From NCBI GenBank assembly GCA_950022295.1, contig OX465598.1, forward strand, positions 60,434,001 through 60,498,000: a stretch of DNA of 64,000 bases, read 5' to 3'. The position numbers and the translations under genes are program-made. This DNA is from Bromus sterilis (Eukaryota > Streptophyta > Magnoliopsida > Poales > Poaceae). Numbering within the stretch: the first letter of the stretch is position 1; every line of letters begins with the position of its first letter. Shown one piece after another: positions 46,929 to 58,049 of the stretch. The notes below the pieces were generated by a model. That model ran no database searches and was not told where the DNA came from. It saw only the letters and a program-made list of their open reading frames with translations.

Positions 46929-46998
46929 AAAAGTGTAGCAAAAACATGTAGCAATGTCATGAAACAAGCAAAAATTATAGATATGTTTGGTACATATC
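46929..46998 (-). mobile_element. Start of another Athila-type LTR, minus orientation
   Basis: On the minus strand it begins TGATATGTACCAAACATATC at 46998, followed by an Athila-like ATAATTTTTGCTTG segment. Only ~70 bp remain. It lies tail to tail with the plus-oriented LTR on its left and cuts the Reina-like element on its right. Confidence 0.6.
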
Positions 46999-47293
46999 AT
47001 GTTGATCAAGGATCTTTTTAATAACTTCATGTACTTGAGGTTGTTCTAAAAGAGGAGGGATATGACACAACTGTATTTTATGATCCACAACAGAAGTTTT
47101 AAGCATACGCTATAACTTTTTTCCTAACAAGAACTTGCATGACGTAACTTTGTCTCGAATGCCCTGCAAGGAAATCTTGACACCGTTATGTTTGAATTTC
47201 ATCAGCTTCAAGCGCCATTCTACCCACATAGGACTCATAACCTCTAGCTAATTCATTCCCAATATGATATCGTAGTTGTTTAAGGTAAAACCT
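46999..47293 (-). pseudogene. Reina-like protease C-terminal fragment
   Basis: The minus-strand translation shows LNNYDIILGMN and then, after frame changes, segments typical of the linker before RT. Stops and shifts are frequent. It connects across the Harbinger-type insertion to the part at 49250. Confidence 0.55.
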
Positions 47294-47296
47294 TTA

Positions 47297-49246
47297 CAGC
47301 TCGTTTGGCTCCCTGGACATGGGCCGGAATTGATAGAATTCATTTGCGAATTCCGACCCAAACATGTTTGGCTGTTTGGATTTGGGCCCATAGAATTCAT
47401 TTGCCATTTCCAGGGAAATTTGAGCCCACCTAATCGAAATCCCTCCTCTAACCCTATCTTTTCCTCGGATTTCACTCGGCCCGACGCCACTCTCTCACCC
47501 GACGCCGCCCTCCCCATCCCGCTCCCTTCCCTCGACCGCTGGAGCTCGTCCACCGCCGCCGTGAAGGTAAGATCCCCTCCGCCCTCCCCGTCCTCCGCCC
47601 CTCCCCGTACTCTTCTTCTTCCTCCCGTTCTCCTCCTGTTTCTTCTCTTCCCGTCGCCCTCCTCTTCCCGATCTGCCTCACACCCGGCGTCGGATGCTGC
47701 CTCTGATGGCTGGAGAGGGGGGAAACGCTGATCCTCCTCCGATTTATCTTTGCAATGCCCATGCCGATGCCGCCCTCCTCTGATTTATCTTTAACCCTAG
47801 TCTCATCCCGACATTTTTTATCCCCAGCAGGTTCGACCGGGACTACTACAAGTGTCTGGACAGGGAGGAGGCGCCAGAGAGCTCCTCCATCTTTTCAAGA
47901 ACATCACCTTGTGATAACAGTACCTATTGCAGGTATAGTTTTGAAATTAAAATTGGCCATGTCTCCTTTTCTATTTGAACTTGTGAAATCCATGGTTGTT
48001 GACTTGGATGGTACTTTAGCTGCAGAGTTCTATCGACAGTAACACTGTGCTTACTTGGTTAGAACTGGAGAATTAGCAAAAGGGATGATACTTTGTAAAT
48101 TCTGAACAATAACGTCGTGATTACTGTACTGAAATGTCATAGTGGTAGGTTATACAACCTATTTCTGCATTTAAATTTTCTAGGAAGAATATGGAATGTC
48201 TCTTTCATCATTGTTTGCTCGATGCTGCTGATTGACAGTCTAGTTATTTATGTTTTACAGAAAGTGACATTCTAGAAAGAGTTGTTATCAACCATAATTA
48301 TTTACATGTATGTTTTAGTTCTGTCAGCCATAGTTACTTGTTATCAACCATAGCAAATTGACCAATGAAGGTATGCTTCTGGAAATAGACTGCTCATGTT
48401 CTTGTTGTTGTACTACCATCTTGAAGCTGGATTATTTACTACTAGTACTAAGCTGGGCCATATCTGTTGTTCACTATTTTGCTACTTCTTGTTTGACTGC
48501 TTTGGGCCGGAGGAATTATGAATCTGATGTAGTACTAGTAGTAGTGGCTTGATTTTCATGTACTAGATTGATTAATTATTCCCCTTTCACCAAATGAATC
48601 TGCATAAATCTGGGCCATATCTGGACAAGTTCAAATCTTGTTGTTTGGACATCTCTGTATTAGCCTATCCTTGTTATTATGTTGTAATATTTTCATGATG
48701 GTTGCAGGAAAATAAAGAGCCATGTGTTCAAGTCTTACAAAATGGATCCTATGCAAGTTCAAGCCTCTTCAATGCAAAGATTTATTTTTTATGGTCCTTT
48801 GTTGTGACGTCAAGCTGTAGTTTATCTTCTTGCTTAACAAATTATGTGACTATGAAGATGTGAAGATCTTGGTTTTTGACGAGTGCGATTTTTAGCCTTT
48901 CTACGAGCATATTGTCACTTTTCTTATGTGCATTTTATATGAATATTTTTGATACATTTGAGTGTGTAAAACTGATGTTCACATCCTTTTGATCTTGATC
49001 ATTAAAAAATGCACTATGTAAATGTGTTGAATGTACAATCTGGTATGTGCACGCTGGTGTTTGTGAATACAATTTAAATTGGCGGCCAAACAACATATAT
49101 CATTCGTTTTATTTGTGAAATCCATATGGCAGCCAAACAAGAAAATTGGATTTGGAATTCAAATCCCACCAAATGAAATGCCTAGAAAATTGTGATTTCA
49201 TTTCATTTCACCAAATGAAATGAATTCCTGGGAGCCAAACGAGTTG
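47297..49246. mobile_element. Harbinger-type DNA transposon, non-autonomous, 1,950 bp
   Basis: TTA target duplications (47294-47296 and 49247-49249) flank terminal inverted repeats starting CAGCTCGTTTGGCTCCCTGG and ending with the reverse complement of CAACTCGTTTGGCTCCCAGG. Removing the element rejoins the protease frame of the host retroelement. No transposase is seen. Inside lie a GC-rich exon-like block (47450-47566), a donor GTAAGA at 47567, an acceptor CCCAGCAG before 47831, and a short coding-like stretch FDRDYYKCLDREE. This looks like a gene-like transcript unit carried by the transposon. Sequence 48050-49000 is A/T-rich with no recognised gene. Confidence 0.75.
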
Positions 49247-49249
49247 TTA

Positions 49250-50820
49250 ATGAATTGGTGAAAGAATGCCCTTGGTAGCCCCACTACAGATTGATGACCT
49301 ATTGATTACACTATAATGTGCATCCACCAACTACAACTAATTTAGCCACATGTATATTCTCAATAGCACATTGCAATTTCTGCACCAACTGTTGACTGAT
49401 GAATGTATTTGAGCTTACCGAATCAACCGAAATCAATAAATGTGTTTTGCCAATCATCCCTTGAAGCTTGATACTCTATTTACACGATGTTCCATTTTAT
49501 GCAAGAGTGGAGAGTTCTACCACCTCAATTTGTTGTTCTTTTCCTCAAAATTGTTTGCATTTTCAGATTCCGTATCAGAACTGTCAAACATATTGATGCA
49601 ATGCTGATAACAATTCTTCCATAACATGAAGTTGAACAGCCGGTGGGAATTTGTGTACATGTCCAAATTTTTCTCTACAGTTGAAACATTGTCCAGGAGC
49701 ATGACGCTGGGCCCTCAAACTATCAACCTTATCATTGGACCTGGGCTTTTCTTCCACTGGCCTGATAGGCGGTACTGCTCCCAAGACCCCCTAGAGAACA
49801 TATGGTCCGGCACACTCTTTGTACTCCAATTTACCAGTGAACCGAGAGGTATCCTCAGCCAATATGCCTCTTGATTCAAGGAAGGATAGTATACTACATC
49901 CACTGTTGCTGGGTGTTGTAATTTACCGTAGTTCGAATGTCAGATTTTAGACCACCCACAAATCATGTGAGTTGTACAAAAAAAATGTGTCATATACTCT
50001 TCAAACACATGAACATATTCATCCACCAAACTCTCTTGATGTAAAGAGAAGAAGACATAAATCAATTGAGCGTACTTGTCGCGATTGAATTTAGCAAAGA
50101 CAGCCACACAGAGCTCTGCCATGAATCCACATTGTGCATGGCTTCGTAAGTCTGAAGCCATAATGCCGCATTACCCACAAAATGCATTGTAGCAAAATCA
50201 ACCCACAAATCTCCCTGCACTGCATACATCCTGAAATATTTCTCGCATTGCTTCTTCCACCACTTGGGGTGTCACCATCAAACTTAGGGAAATCAAACCA
50301 AGGGATGAAAGTTGAATGACGCCCCTAACTGGATAGATTAACAGAATTTAGGGATAGGTCTTGCTCCTCATTCTCATCTGACAGATCAACATACAATTGT
50401 TCCACTGATCTTGTGTGCTCACCAGTGCGCAACTGAGCCAGAAAGAAAGTCTACTACATATCACTAATATGGATTGGTTCTTCCTGTCGTGGTAACTGAA
50501 CCCGAGGTAAAACTCGAGGAGCTTGTCCTGGTGGAACAGGAGCGCGCTCCAGCGAAGATACCCGGTGAACCACCCCTTATAGGGACTCGCCCATCTCACC
50601 CATAGCTGCATCAAGTGAATTATTAGAGAACAACACATGACCAAGGGTTACCTCTTTCTTCTCCAGAGATGATGATGTGGATTTTGCTAATGCATCGAAC
50701 GCTTGCGCTGATGAAGAGCGTAGGTGTCGATCACCTCTCTCTTCCATAGCTCTGCTCTGCGTGATACTCTCCGCCACCAGTCGTTGTAGATCAGCAACCG
50801 AGAACTCCGTCGCCGCCATG
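49250..50820 (-). pseudogene. Reina-like gag-protease, degenerate
   Basis: From ATG 50820 the minus strand reads MAATEFSVADLQRLVAE and a Ser/Glu-rich N-terminus (80 codons to a stop near 50577). After stops and shifts come FPKFDGDTP (about 50290), a CMQCRE...CGLILL segment in place of the usual CxxYF motif region, a CFNCREKFGH zinc-knuckle-like piece near 49690, and a retropepsin remnant (SVDSVSSNTFIS) near 49430. Many stops make it clearly dead. Confidence 0.65.
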
Positions 50821-50872
50821 CGTGACAAGATCGTGGGTCGACCGGATCTCTCCGTGGAGAACAAATCGAGGG

Positions 50873-50877
50873 GATCC
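50873..50877. repeat. Target site duplication of the Copia element, left (GATCC)
   Basis: A perfect match to GATCC at 60179-60183. Confidence 0.95.
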
Positions 50878-53006
50878 TGTTGGGAAACGTAGTAGAAAAC
50901 AAAAAATTTCGGCCTACGAATCAAGAACCCAAGATCATCCAAGAAGATTGCATACAAGGTTTTAGGTCATGTCTCACCAACCGATGTAGCGGAAGTAGAG
51001 TTGGTGAAGCTCGTGGACGTAGTGGAAGTAGATCTCGCAAGTTCTCCCACGAACAGTCCCTCGATCAATCCCACGAACAAGTCCCGCGATCTAGTCCCAC
51101 GGACAAGTCCCATGAACAAGCTCCTCGAAGAAGGGTCGAAGGTACGACCCCTCCATTAGTATCCACACATCCCGTAGCATCAATCCAGCAGCGCTCCGCC
51201 GTCCAGAGATGAACGCCACCGAGAAAACTAGAGGTAGAAAACCCTAACGGATTCCGATCTAGAACAGCGTCTAAACCAGGGTCTAAAAGTGGAGCAACGG
51301 GGTTTAGAGGAGGGAGGGTGGCGCATAGGCCTTGGGGACAAGTTGTGTTGCGCCCCCCACCCCTCCACCACATTATATAGGTGGCCAAGAGGCCCTTGGG
51401 GCGCAATAAAGGGGGTGGGGAGTCCAACTTGGACTCCCAAACCTCCCAAACCTTCCCACCGGAAACCTGCCATATTGGAGAGTTGGACTTTCCACCTGGA
51501 GGGGGATTCCTTCCCCTTGGTGCGCCCCCCACCCCTTGGCCGGCCAGGGCAGCCTAGGTGGCTTGCCCCCCAAGGCTAGGGGCGCAGGGGAGTGGGTGGT
51601 ACTGCCCGGAACCTTCCGGAACCTTCCATGACCTTCTAGAAGCTTCCAGGACCTTCCGGGACATACCGGGACCGTTTCGGGACATTCCGGACACTTCTGG
51701 AGCACTTCCAGGACCTTCCGAGACCGTTATCGGACGTTCCGGAGCCATCCGGATAGTTGCCAAGACCATCCGAGTTACAGTTTAAGCCACCGGATGACCG
51801 CGAAGGTTGTCGGGACGCCCAGCGATTATCCGGAAACTATTCCGGTTGATCCAGGACTTCCCCAGTACCATTCTCATATGTTCCGGAACCACCTGGGACT
51901 ACTCCAGAGTGATCCGGACATAACCTTAAATACCCAGAACTACTTCTGGTGCCCTTATGAACAATTCCATAAATCTCCGGAACTACTTCCGGTACCCGTA
52001 TGAACTATTCTGCTTTGCTTCCACTAAACCTTCTACCATACTAGTATTCTAACAGACTACTGCTCGTTAAGTGTGTGACCCAATAGGTTTGGTATAATGC
52101 GGACATGACTCAGAACATCTTCCGGACATAGGTCAACAACCTTTTGTCAATAGCCAATAATCAACAGCGGAGCCATGGACACCCATGTTGACTCCCGCAC
52201 ATACACGAAGAAACTTCGAGTGAACCATTATGTTTAGTCATGTACCATTCCCTTTGCTTCGCGATATATGACAAAGTTAGAGGAGAGAAGTTTGGCACCC
52301 ATGTGTAACAACTTTTGAACACAAGCCACTCGTTATCCTCTTTGCTCGTTTGTCCCTTTTCTCGTTATCGTATTCCGGTATCCCCGTGACTGAATCACAA
52401 TGCGTCTGGCCAGACTATAATGGATACCGTCATACCGAGTGGGCCCGAAGTGAATATCTTCTTCATCGTGAAGGAGCAAATCCCATTCTTGAACTATCAC
52501 AGTCACTAGCCACACCATCTGACATACCCAGAACTTATTTTACTACTTCCCATTTACGGGAGGATTCATCTAAGAACCAAAGCATGTCTTCCTGTGTGAA
52601 GCAACTCGATACTCTCATGGTCTAAGGAATTACGTATATGATAACATTTCATGATATGACTTATAACGTAGTTATGATGTGATCTCTAAGTATATCATTC
52701 AATACTGGGGTCGGTTCAACATCATTGTTCTGCTAACAATATGTTCCCATTGCTACTGACATCCTTGTTACAAGAACAATGTCCATGATTAAGAAAACGT
52801 AATCATCAGTTAGCACATGAGCTGGTCTTAGAGGCTAAACCAGGAACTCTTGGTGTTTACATTTCCACACATGCAAATGAGTTTTCTTCTGAATCTCACA
52901 GTCAGGGTCATTGCAATTATAGCACAGAAATATAAACATTAATTACGAACGTGGAAATATATATATAATAACATTTTATTATTGCCTCTAGGGCATATTT
53001 CCAACA
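50878..53006 (-). mobile_element. Copia 3' LTR
   Basis: TGTTGGGAAACG...CATATTTCCAACA on the plus strand. A minus-strand TATA box CTATATAATG lies at 51371-51380. The U3 has a dense run of GGAACCTTCC-like decamers (51608-51760). Confidence 0.93.
51609..51656. promoter_or_regulatory. Extended heat-shock-element-like array in Copia U3 (3' LTR)
   Basis: GAA and TTC triplets alternate in a 5-bp register: GAA 51609, TTC 51614, GAA 51619, TTC 51624, TTC 51634, GAA 51639, TTC 51644 and TTC 51654. The two other positions read TGA and GGA. Eight of ten pentamers match the nGAAn/nTTCn rule. The array lies about 230-285 bp upstream of the minus-strand TATA box. Binding of heat-shock factors to such arrays is established in plants; function here is untested. 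Confidence 0.55.
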
Positions 53007-53018
53007 GTCTCCCACTTG
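53007..53018 (-). other. Copia polypurine tract
   Basis: The minus-strand AAGTGGGAGAC directly precedes the 3' LTR, as in BARE-type elements. Confidence 0.75.
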
Positions 53019-56000
53019 CACTAGAGTCAATAATATTGTCAGTGCTTGAGCACTTTACACCTATGGCATACCGGTGTAATAAATGCCTCATTTGTGGTAT
53101 AGACCTCGTCTTCGGATCTGACGTTTCAGGCCCGTTTGTATCTTGCATATCTTCGCGTTTTCACGCTATCATAAAATTCACTAATTTTATCAGTTTAGCT
53201 TTGTATATGTTTGAATCATTTGGTAGGACCTTGGTTCCTTAGAATAAGTCATGAAATCATTCATCAATGTTCCATGAGCTTCAAGCATCTAGGAAACCAT
53301 ACCATGTTCATAAATGAACTGATGATTCAAAATACCCTCCCTTGTTACTTCTTTAAGCAACAATATACTTAGCCTCTGTTATAGAATTCGCCACAGTATC
53401 TAACTTTAACACAGTTCCTTCATACTGTGCCACCCTTATGTGTGAAACACATAATCCCAATTAAAATTGAAAATCGATCGGAGTAAGTATGAAGACTGAA
53501 TTGGTGTAACTGTTTACATCAAAATTCAGCTGGTGTAACTTGTTACAACGAGCTCTTCGTTATCTCCATTTTCCGAGAAACATATCTTATCTATCATAAG
53601 TTTAACTTTTCACTGTTTGTCCAATGATCAACATATTGATCACTTTGGTATCTTGCTCATAACCTTTTGAAGCACTGGACATATCTGGTCGTTTTACATA
53701 TTATGGTGTACATGATTAATCCAAACACACGGGTGAGTGGAATTCAATTCACGTGTTTTTGCTTATCTGTGTTCATCAACACCGATTTCTGCAAACAACT
53801 TTTCACCAAGACTTCGGCAAGAACATGTTTCTTGGCATTTCATACTAAACTACTTTAGTATCATGTCAATATGTAGTGTTGGCTTTAGCATGATCAGGCA
53901 CTTACTATCTTCATAGATCACTATGCTCAATACTAATGCTATATCAGCCCAAGTTCTTCAACTGAAAACTATTTCCAATGAAGTCCTTATTCGTGTCAAG
54001 AAATTTATATCATTTCTAATCAACAATATGCATCTACATAAGGTTTTAGAAATATTATTCAGCTCCCACTTACTTTCTTGAATATTCAAGCATCTTCGTT
54101 ATTCCTGATGAAAACAAACCCTTTTGGCAATTTCATCACAACGAAAATTCCAACTCCATTATGCTAGCTCCAGTCCATCACTAGATATCCAAGGCTTGCA
54201 TCTATTTTAGCATCCTTTGAATCGACAAAACATTCCGGTCATATCACGTATACGTCCTTTGTTATATTTCCATGTAGGAACTTTGTTTTGACGTTCATTC
54301 TACCATATCCTATAAATGAGATATGTAGTAATTGCTAGTATAACCCGAACTGACTAAAGCATTTCTACGGTCGACACTATTTCGCCGTAGTCAACCTTTG
54401 AACTTGCTAGAAAACAATTTTCCAACGAGTTGAGCTTTATGGATAAAACAATTTCATCCGAATCAATTATAGATCCATATATATATTCTTCAGACTTTTA
54501 GTCTTTCCGAGGGTCTACCAAGTTCAAAACTTGACTTACTTCCATGGATACTATCTCGGATTATTTGGCATTTAGCCAAATCCCGGAGTCAGGGCCCATC
54601 AACGCTTCTTTGTATATCACAGGTTTATCGTTGTCGAACAACAATATCTCGTTTACATAAAAAATGTTTGTACGAGTTTTGTCTAACCTGTGTGCTTCAG
54701 CTGCGCACTCATTTGAAGATTCAACAATCTTTAACAAGTTGCACTGTCCTCCCACTCACTATTTTGCAAGAAACTATTTTCTTCAAAACACATTGTTCTT
54801 AACAGCAAACAATTTTGCTTTTGTGTAGTGATAGAGGAATACCAAAACTTTTGGCATAACCTTAACAAAGTAGCACTTATCTGATTTGGGGTTTTGAGTA
54901 TGTCAAACATATGCCTCATATACCCAAATTTTAAGAAAAGACAACATGGTTTTAACAGTCCATACCACATCTAATATGGTGTCATTTCAACAGATTTGAT
55001 GATGCTCTTTTCAGTGTAAAAGCCGTAGTCACTAACGCATAACTTTAATAAGTATAATGGCAAATTGATAAACGTCATATTTGATCTTACCGTGTCATAC
55101 ATGGCTTGATTACATCTCTCGAACACTTTACTCATAGTGGTGTTCCGGGAGACGCAAGTTATGACACTTCTTCACAACTCATCAGACGTTCGATAAACTT
55201 GTAACTCAAATATTACTTTCTACAATCTAATTTGCAGAAGCTTTATTTTCTTGTTACAATGAATTTCTATTTCACTCTAAAATTCCTTAAACATTTCAAA
55301 GATTTCAGAAGTATGTCTCTATTGAACAGATATCCACATATCTACTTCAACTCATGAGTGAAGATAGGGAATCCACTGCACACAACTACACTTATTGGAC
55401 TACACACATCATCATGTATGATTACCAATGGTTTAGTTGCCCGTTCATGTATGGCCTATCAACGGTGTTTTAGTCACATTACTTCGAGACAAAGATCGCA
55501 AGCGTCAAGTGATTCATAATCATATGACTCGAAAATCCATCACTTATGGAAATTCTTCATGCATGTTATGTCACTAGTGATAAACGGCAGTGCCACATCT
55601 ATGTGGTATTTCTGTCAGTCTTGCGACGTTTAGCATCAGTGTTATGGATGTTTAGTATTATTATCAAGATTCATAACATACAACCTATTCATAATGGAAG
55701 TATGGCCTTTACGTTATTCATAGCTTTGAACAACTATCTTGCAACAAACATGATTCAAAATGATGTTTTGCAACAAGGCTAAAGTGTAGTAACAATTTAC
55801 TCAACTCTAAAATGAATTATGAAGATAATCATAGAGTCAACACACGGTATAGTAAACCTTTTACCGTGTTCCCAAGCGTGTCAAAACTCATCATTATCTG
55901 GTCATAAAGGCCATAGTATTTCTTGCATCGAGTTGCAACAATATGCAATCGATGTGATATTCCGGTGATCAACAGTTTAATCACAATATACAGAATCCAC

Positions 56001-58030
56001 AATTAACTGCTTAATCATGATTCCCAAGAATTACATCTCTTGACCAACAATGAATTCATCTATAACTCCGTATGACTTTCATTTCTGAGCTGGTTATTCC
56101 AGTCTTCTTTTGTTTTGCGTTTATACGTATCATAGTTCTATTTCCAATGTCACTCCTACACACAAAAGATCACACATGATTAAGGATGGCGCAGGCCATG
56201 GAATTTCCGGTGTGTAAGTCTTACTTACATCCTTTGGACTTCCTTTCCCTTAATTCTCATCATCATATGATCGGTGTTCTTCTGGATCCCACACTTATCA
56301 GTTTTGTTTAGAGCATAATGAACATTTTCACTAATGCTTACAATCATACATTGTACTAGATATCTTATATCCAACATTAACTGTCTTACCACTGAAAACA
56401 ATTTTTCCAGTTCCATGAATATAACATAACTATCCCAAACTTTTCGAAGTTCGGGTTTCATGGTGGTGAAGACAATGCACTTAGCTGTCGTGGAATTCTA
56501 GCATTTTGGATTATGGACATAAGTCACATCATCCATAGCATCAGCGGGAGAGCATCAAAAATTTGCGATAGGACAAGCTCCTTCTCGACACTATTGAGGA
56601 TAGTCCTCACAATACGGTACCAATCGTAAAGTTTTTACCAGATAAAACAGTTAATCAAAATCAATTGGGAAGGTGGTAACGCGAGCCATTATTCTACAAC
56701 GATAATGCAAATACTAAGACTTTGTTCATAATTAAGTTTGCACTTGTGATTAATCAATTTAATTACTTAGTGCGCTCCCACTCAGATCAATATCTCTCGT
56801 AATTGATGCTGGAGTGATTCAAGATCCAACCCAATCGTCCGCCATTGATGTGACATCACTGATGACTTAGACTGGACCGGTAGGCCAACTTGCCAATCAC
56901 GCCAAAGGTGATTCTTGTTCATCTTTCGATGGGCGTGTTCCGGTAGCAAACTTTTATCCAAACCGTCAAGATAACCAAGTGTAATGTGCTGTGTGTTCTT
57001 TTAACACACCCGTCTTTTATGCGTCACACCGTGTGCACCCATGTGACATGACCTGCTCCGATGTGAAACATAGTATAGACGGTGCTACAGTTGGAAGAAC
57101 ACTATCAACTTGATATTGTTTTGCGAGAGATCACCCTAATAAAATACGACTATCGCGCATCAAACAAGGGTGCATCAAAGGGATAAACATCACAGGCAGT
57201 TCATAAAATTTTGTGATATAGTATAGCCCTTTGCTTCGTGAAGTCTTCATTGTCTTCACGTCGTCGTGGTTGAAGTCACCGTGTCCAACAACTTTGTCCT
57301 TGGCGTTGGGAACATCACCACGGCTTCCGGCATGTGCGTCGGGGTCCACCTCCGCATCGTAGATCATCACCTTTGCATCTATCTATTGCTTTGCCTCGAG
57401 CTAATAAACAGTTCTGGCACGCAGGCCATAATTAAGTGACAATCATATGACTCCAGTCATCATGCCGTACCACGACACGCAGGTCGTGAATAAATATTAC
57501 ATAACATATAGCATCTCATACAAACACATTGCAAATCTTGAAGGCTATACCACATCACATGCATACTCTGCAAAAACGAGTTAGATCGCCATCTACACGG
57601 GTTGTTGCAACTTTTATCGTGGTTGTTAAGCAGGTTTACAAGGCAAACGAGAAACCCTAGATAAAACAAAACACGATACTTCTTTTGTTGCTAGTTTAAC
57701 ATACGGGGTGCGTGCAACAACTAATGCCACAAGCCAAACTTCGTTAAACGCGTGACCCCCGTGTGGATTTGAGTTCATAAAATCCACAAGCCCCTCCATG
57801 TTAAATCTTCTATTGCGAGATTAAGATGAGATCCAAGGAGTTTGATGTAGACCATGATCAAGGCAACCAGCATACTGAAAGCAGCATAGAGGGATCGATG
57901 GAAAACTCAATCCTTGTAGCAAAACCTCAACTTGCCATCAAGCATAGAAAAATCACATGACAGGGAAGCAATAAGAAAATCAATGCCTCATATCACACAT
58001 ATGATCTAGACCTAAACATGCATCTAATCA
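53019..58030 (-). pseudogene. Heavily decayed Copia gag-pol interior
   Basis: Only traces remain on the minus strand. Near 54950-54735 the sequence resembles the integrase-RT linker of Copia (LFLKFGYMRHMF; ITTQKQNCLL). Near 54640-54540 an RT start reads YKEALMGPDSGIWLNAK followed by EVSQVLNLVDPSE after a stop. No frame stays open beyond ~80 codons, and the catalytic RT and integrase motifs are not recognisable. The decay is far greater than the 0.4% LTR divergence would predict, so it predates the last transposition. Confidence 0.7.
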
Positions 58031-58036
58031 AGGATC

Positions 58037-58048
58037 GCTCTGATACCA
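58037..58048 (-). other. Copia primer-binding site (tRNA-iMet)
   Basis: The minus-strand TGGTATCAGAGC lies immediately inside the 5' LTR end at 58050. It is intact despite the decayed interior. Confidence 0.9.
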
Positions 58049-58049
58049 C

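Noticed and set aside
51065..51769. Pro/Gly-rich ORFs in the Copia LTR (repeated at 58237-58941)
   Set aside because: Overlapping frames on both strands over repeated decamers in U3; promoter sequence, not coding.
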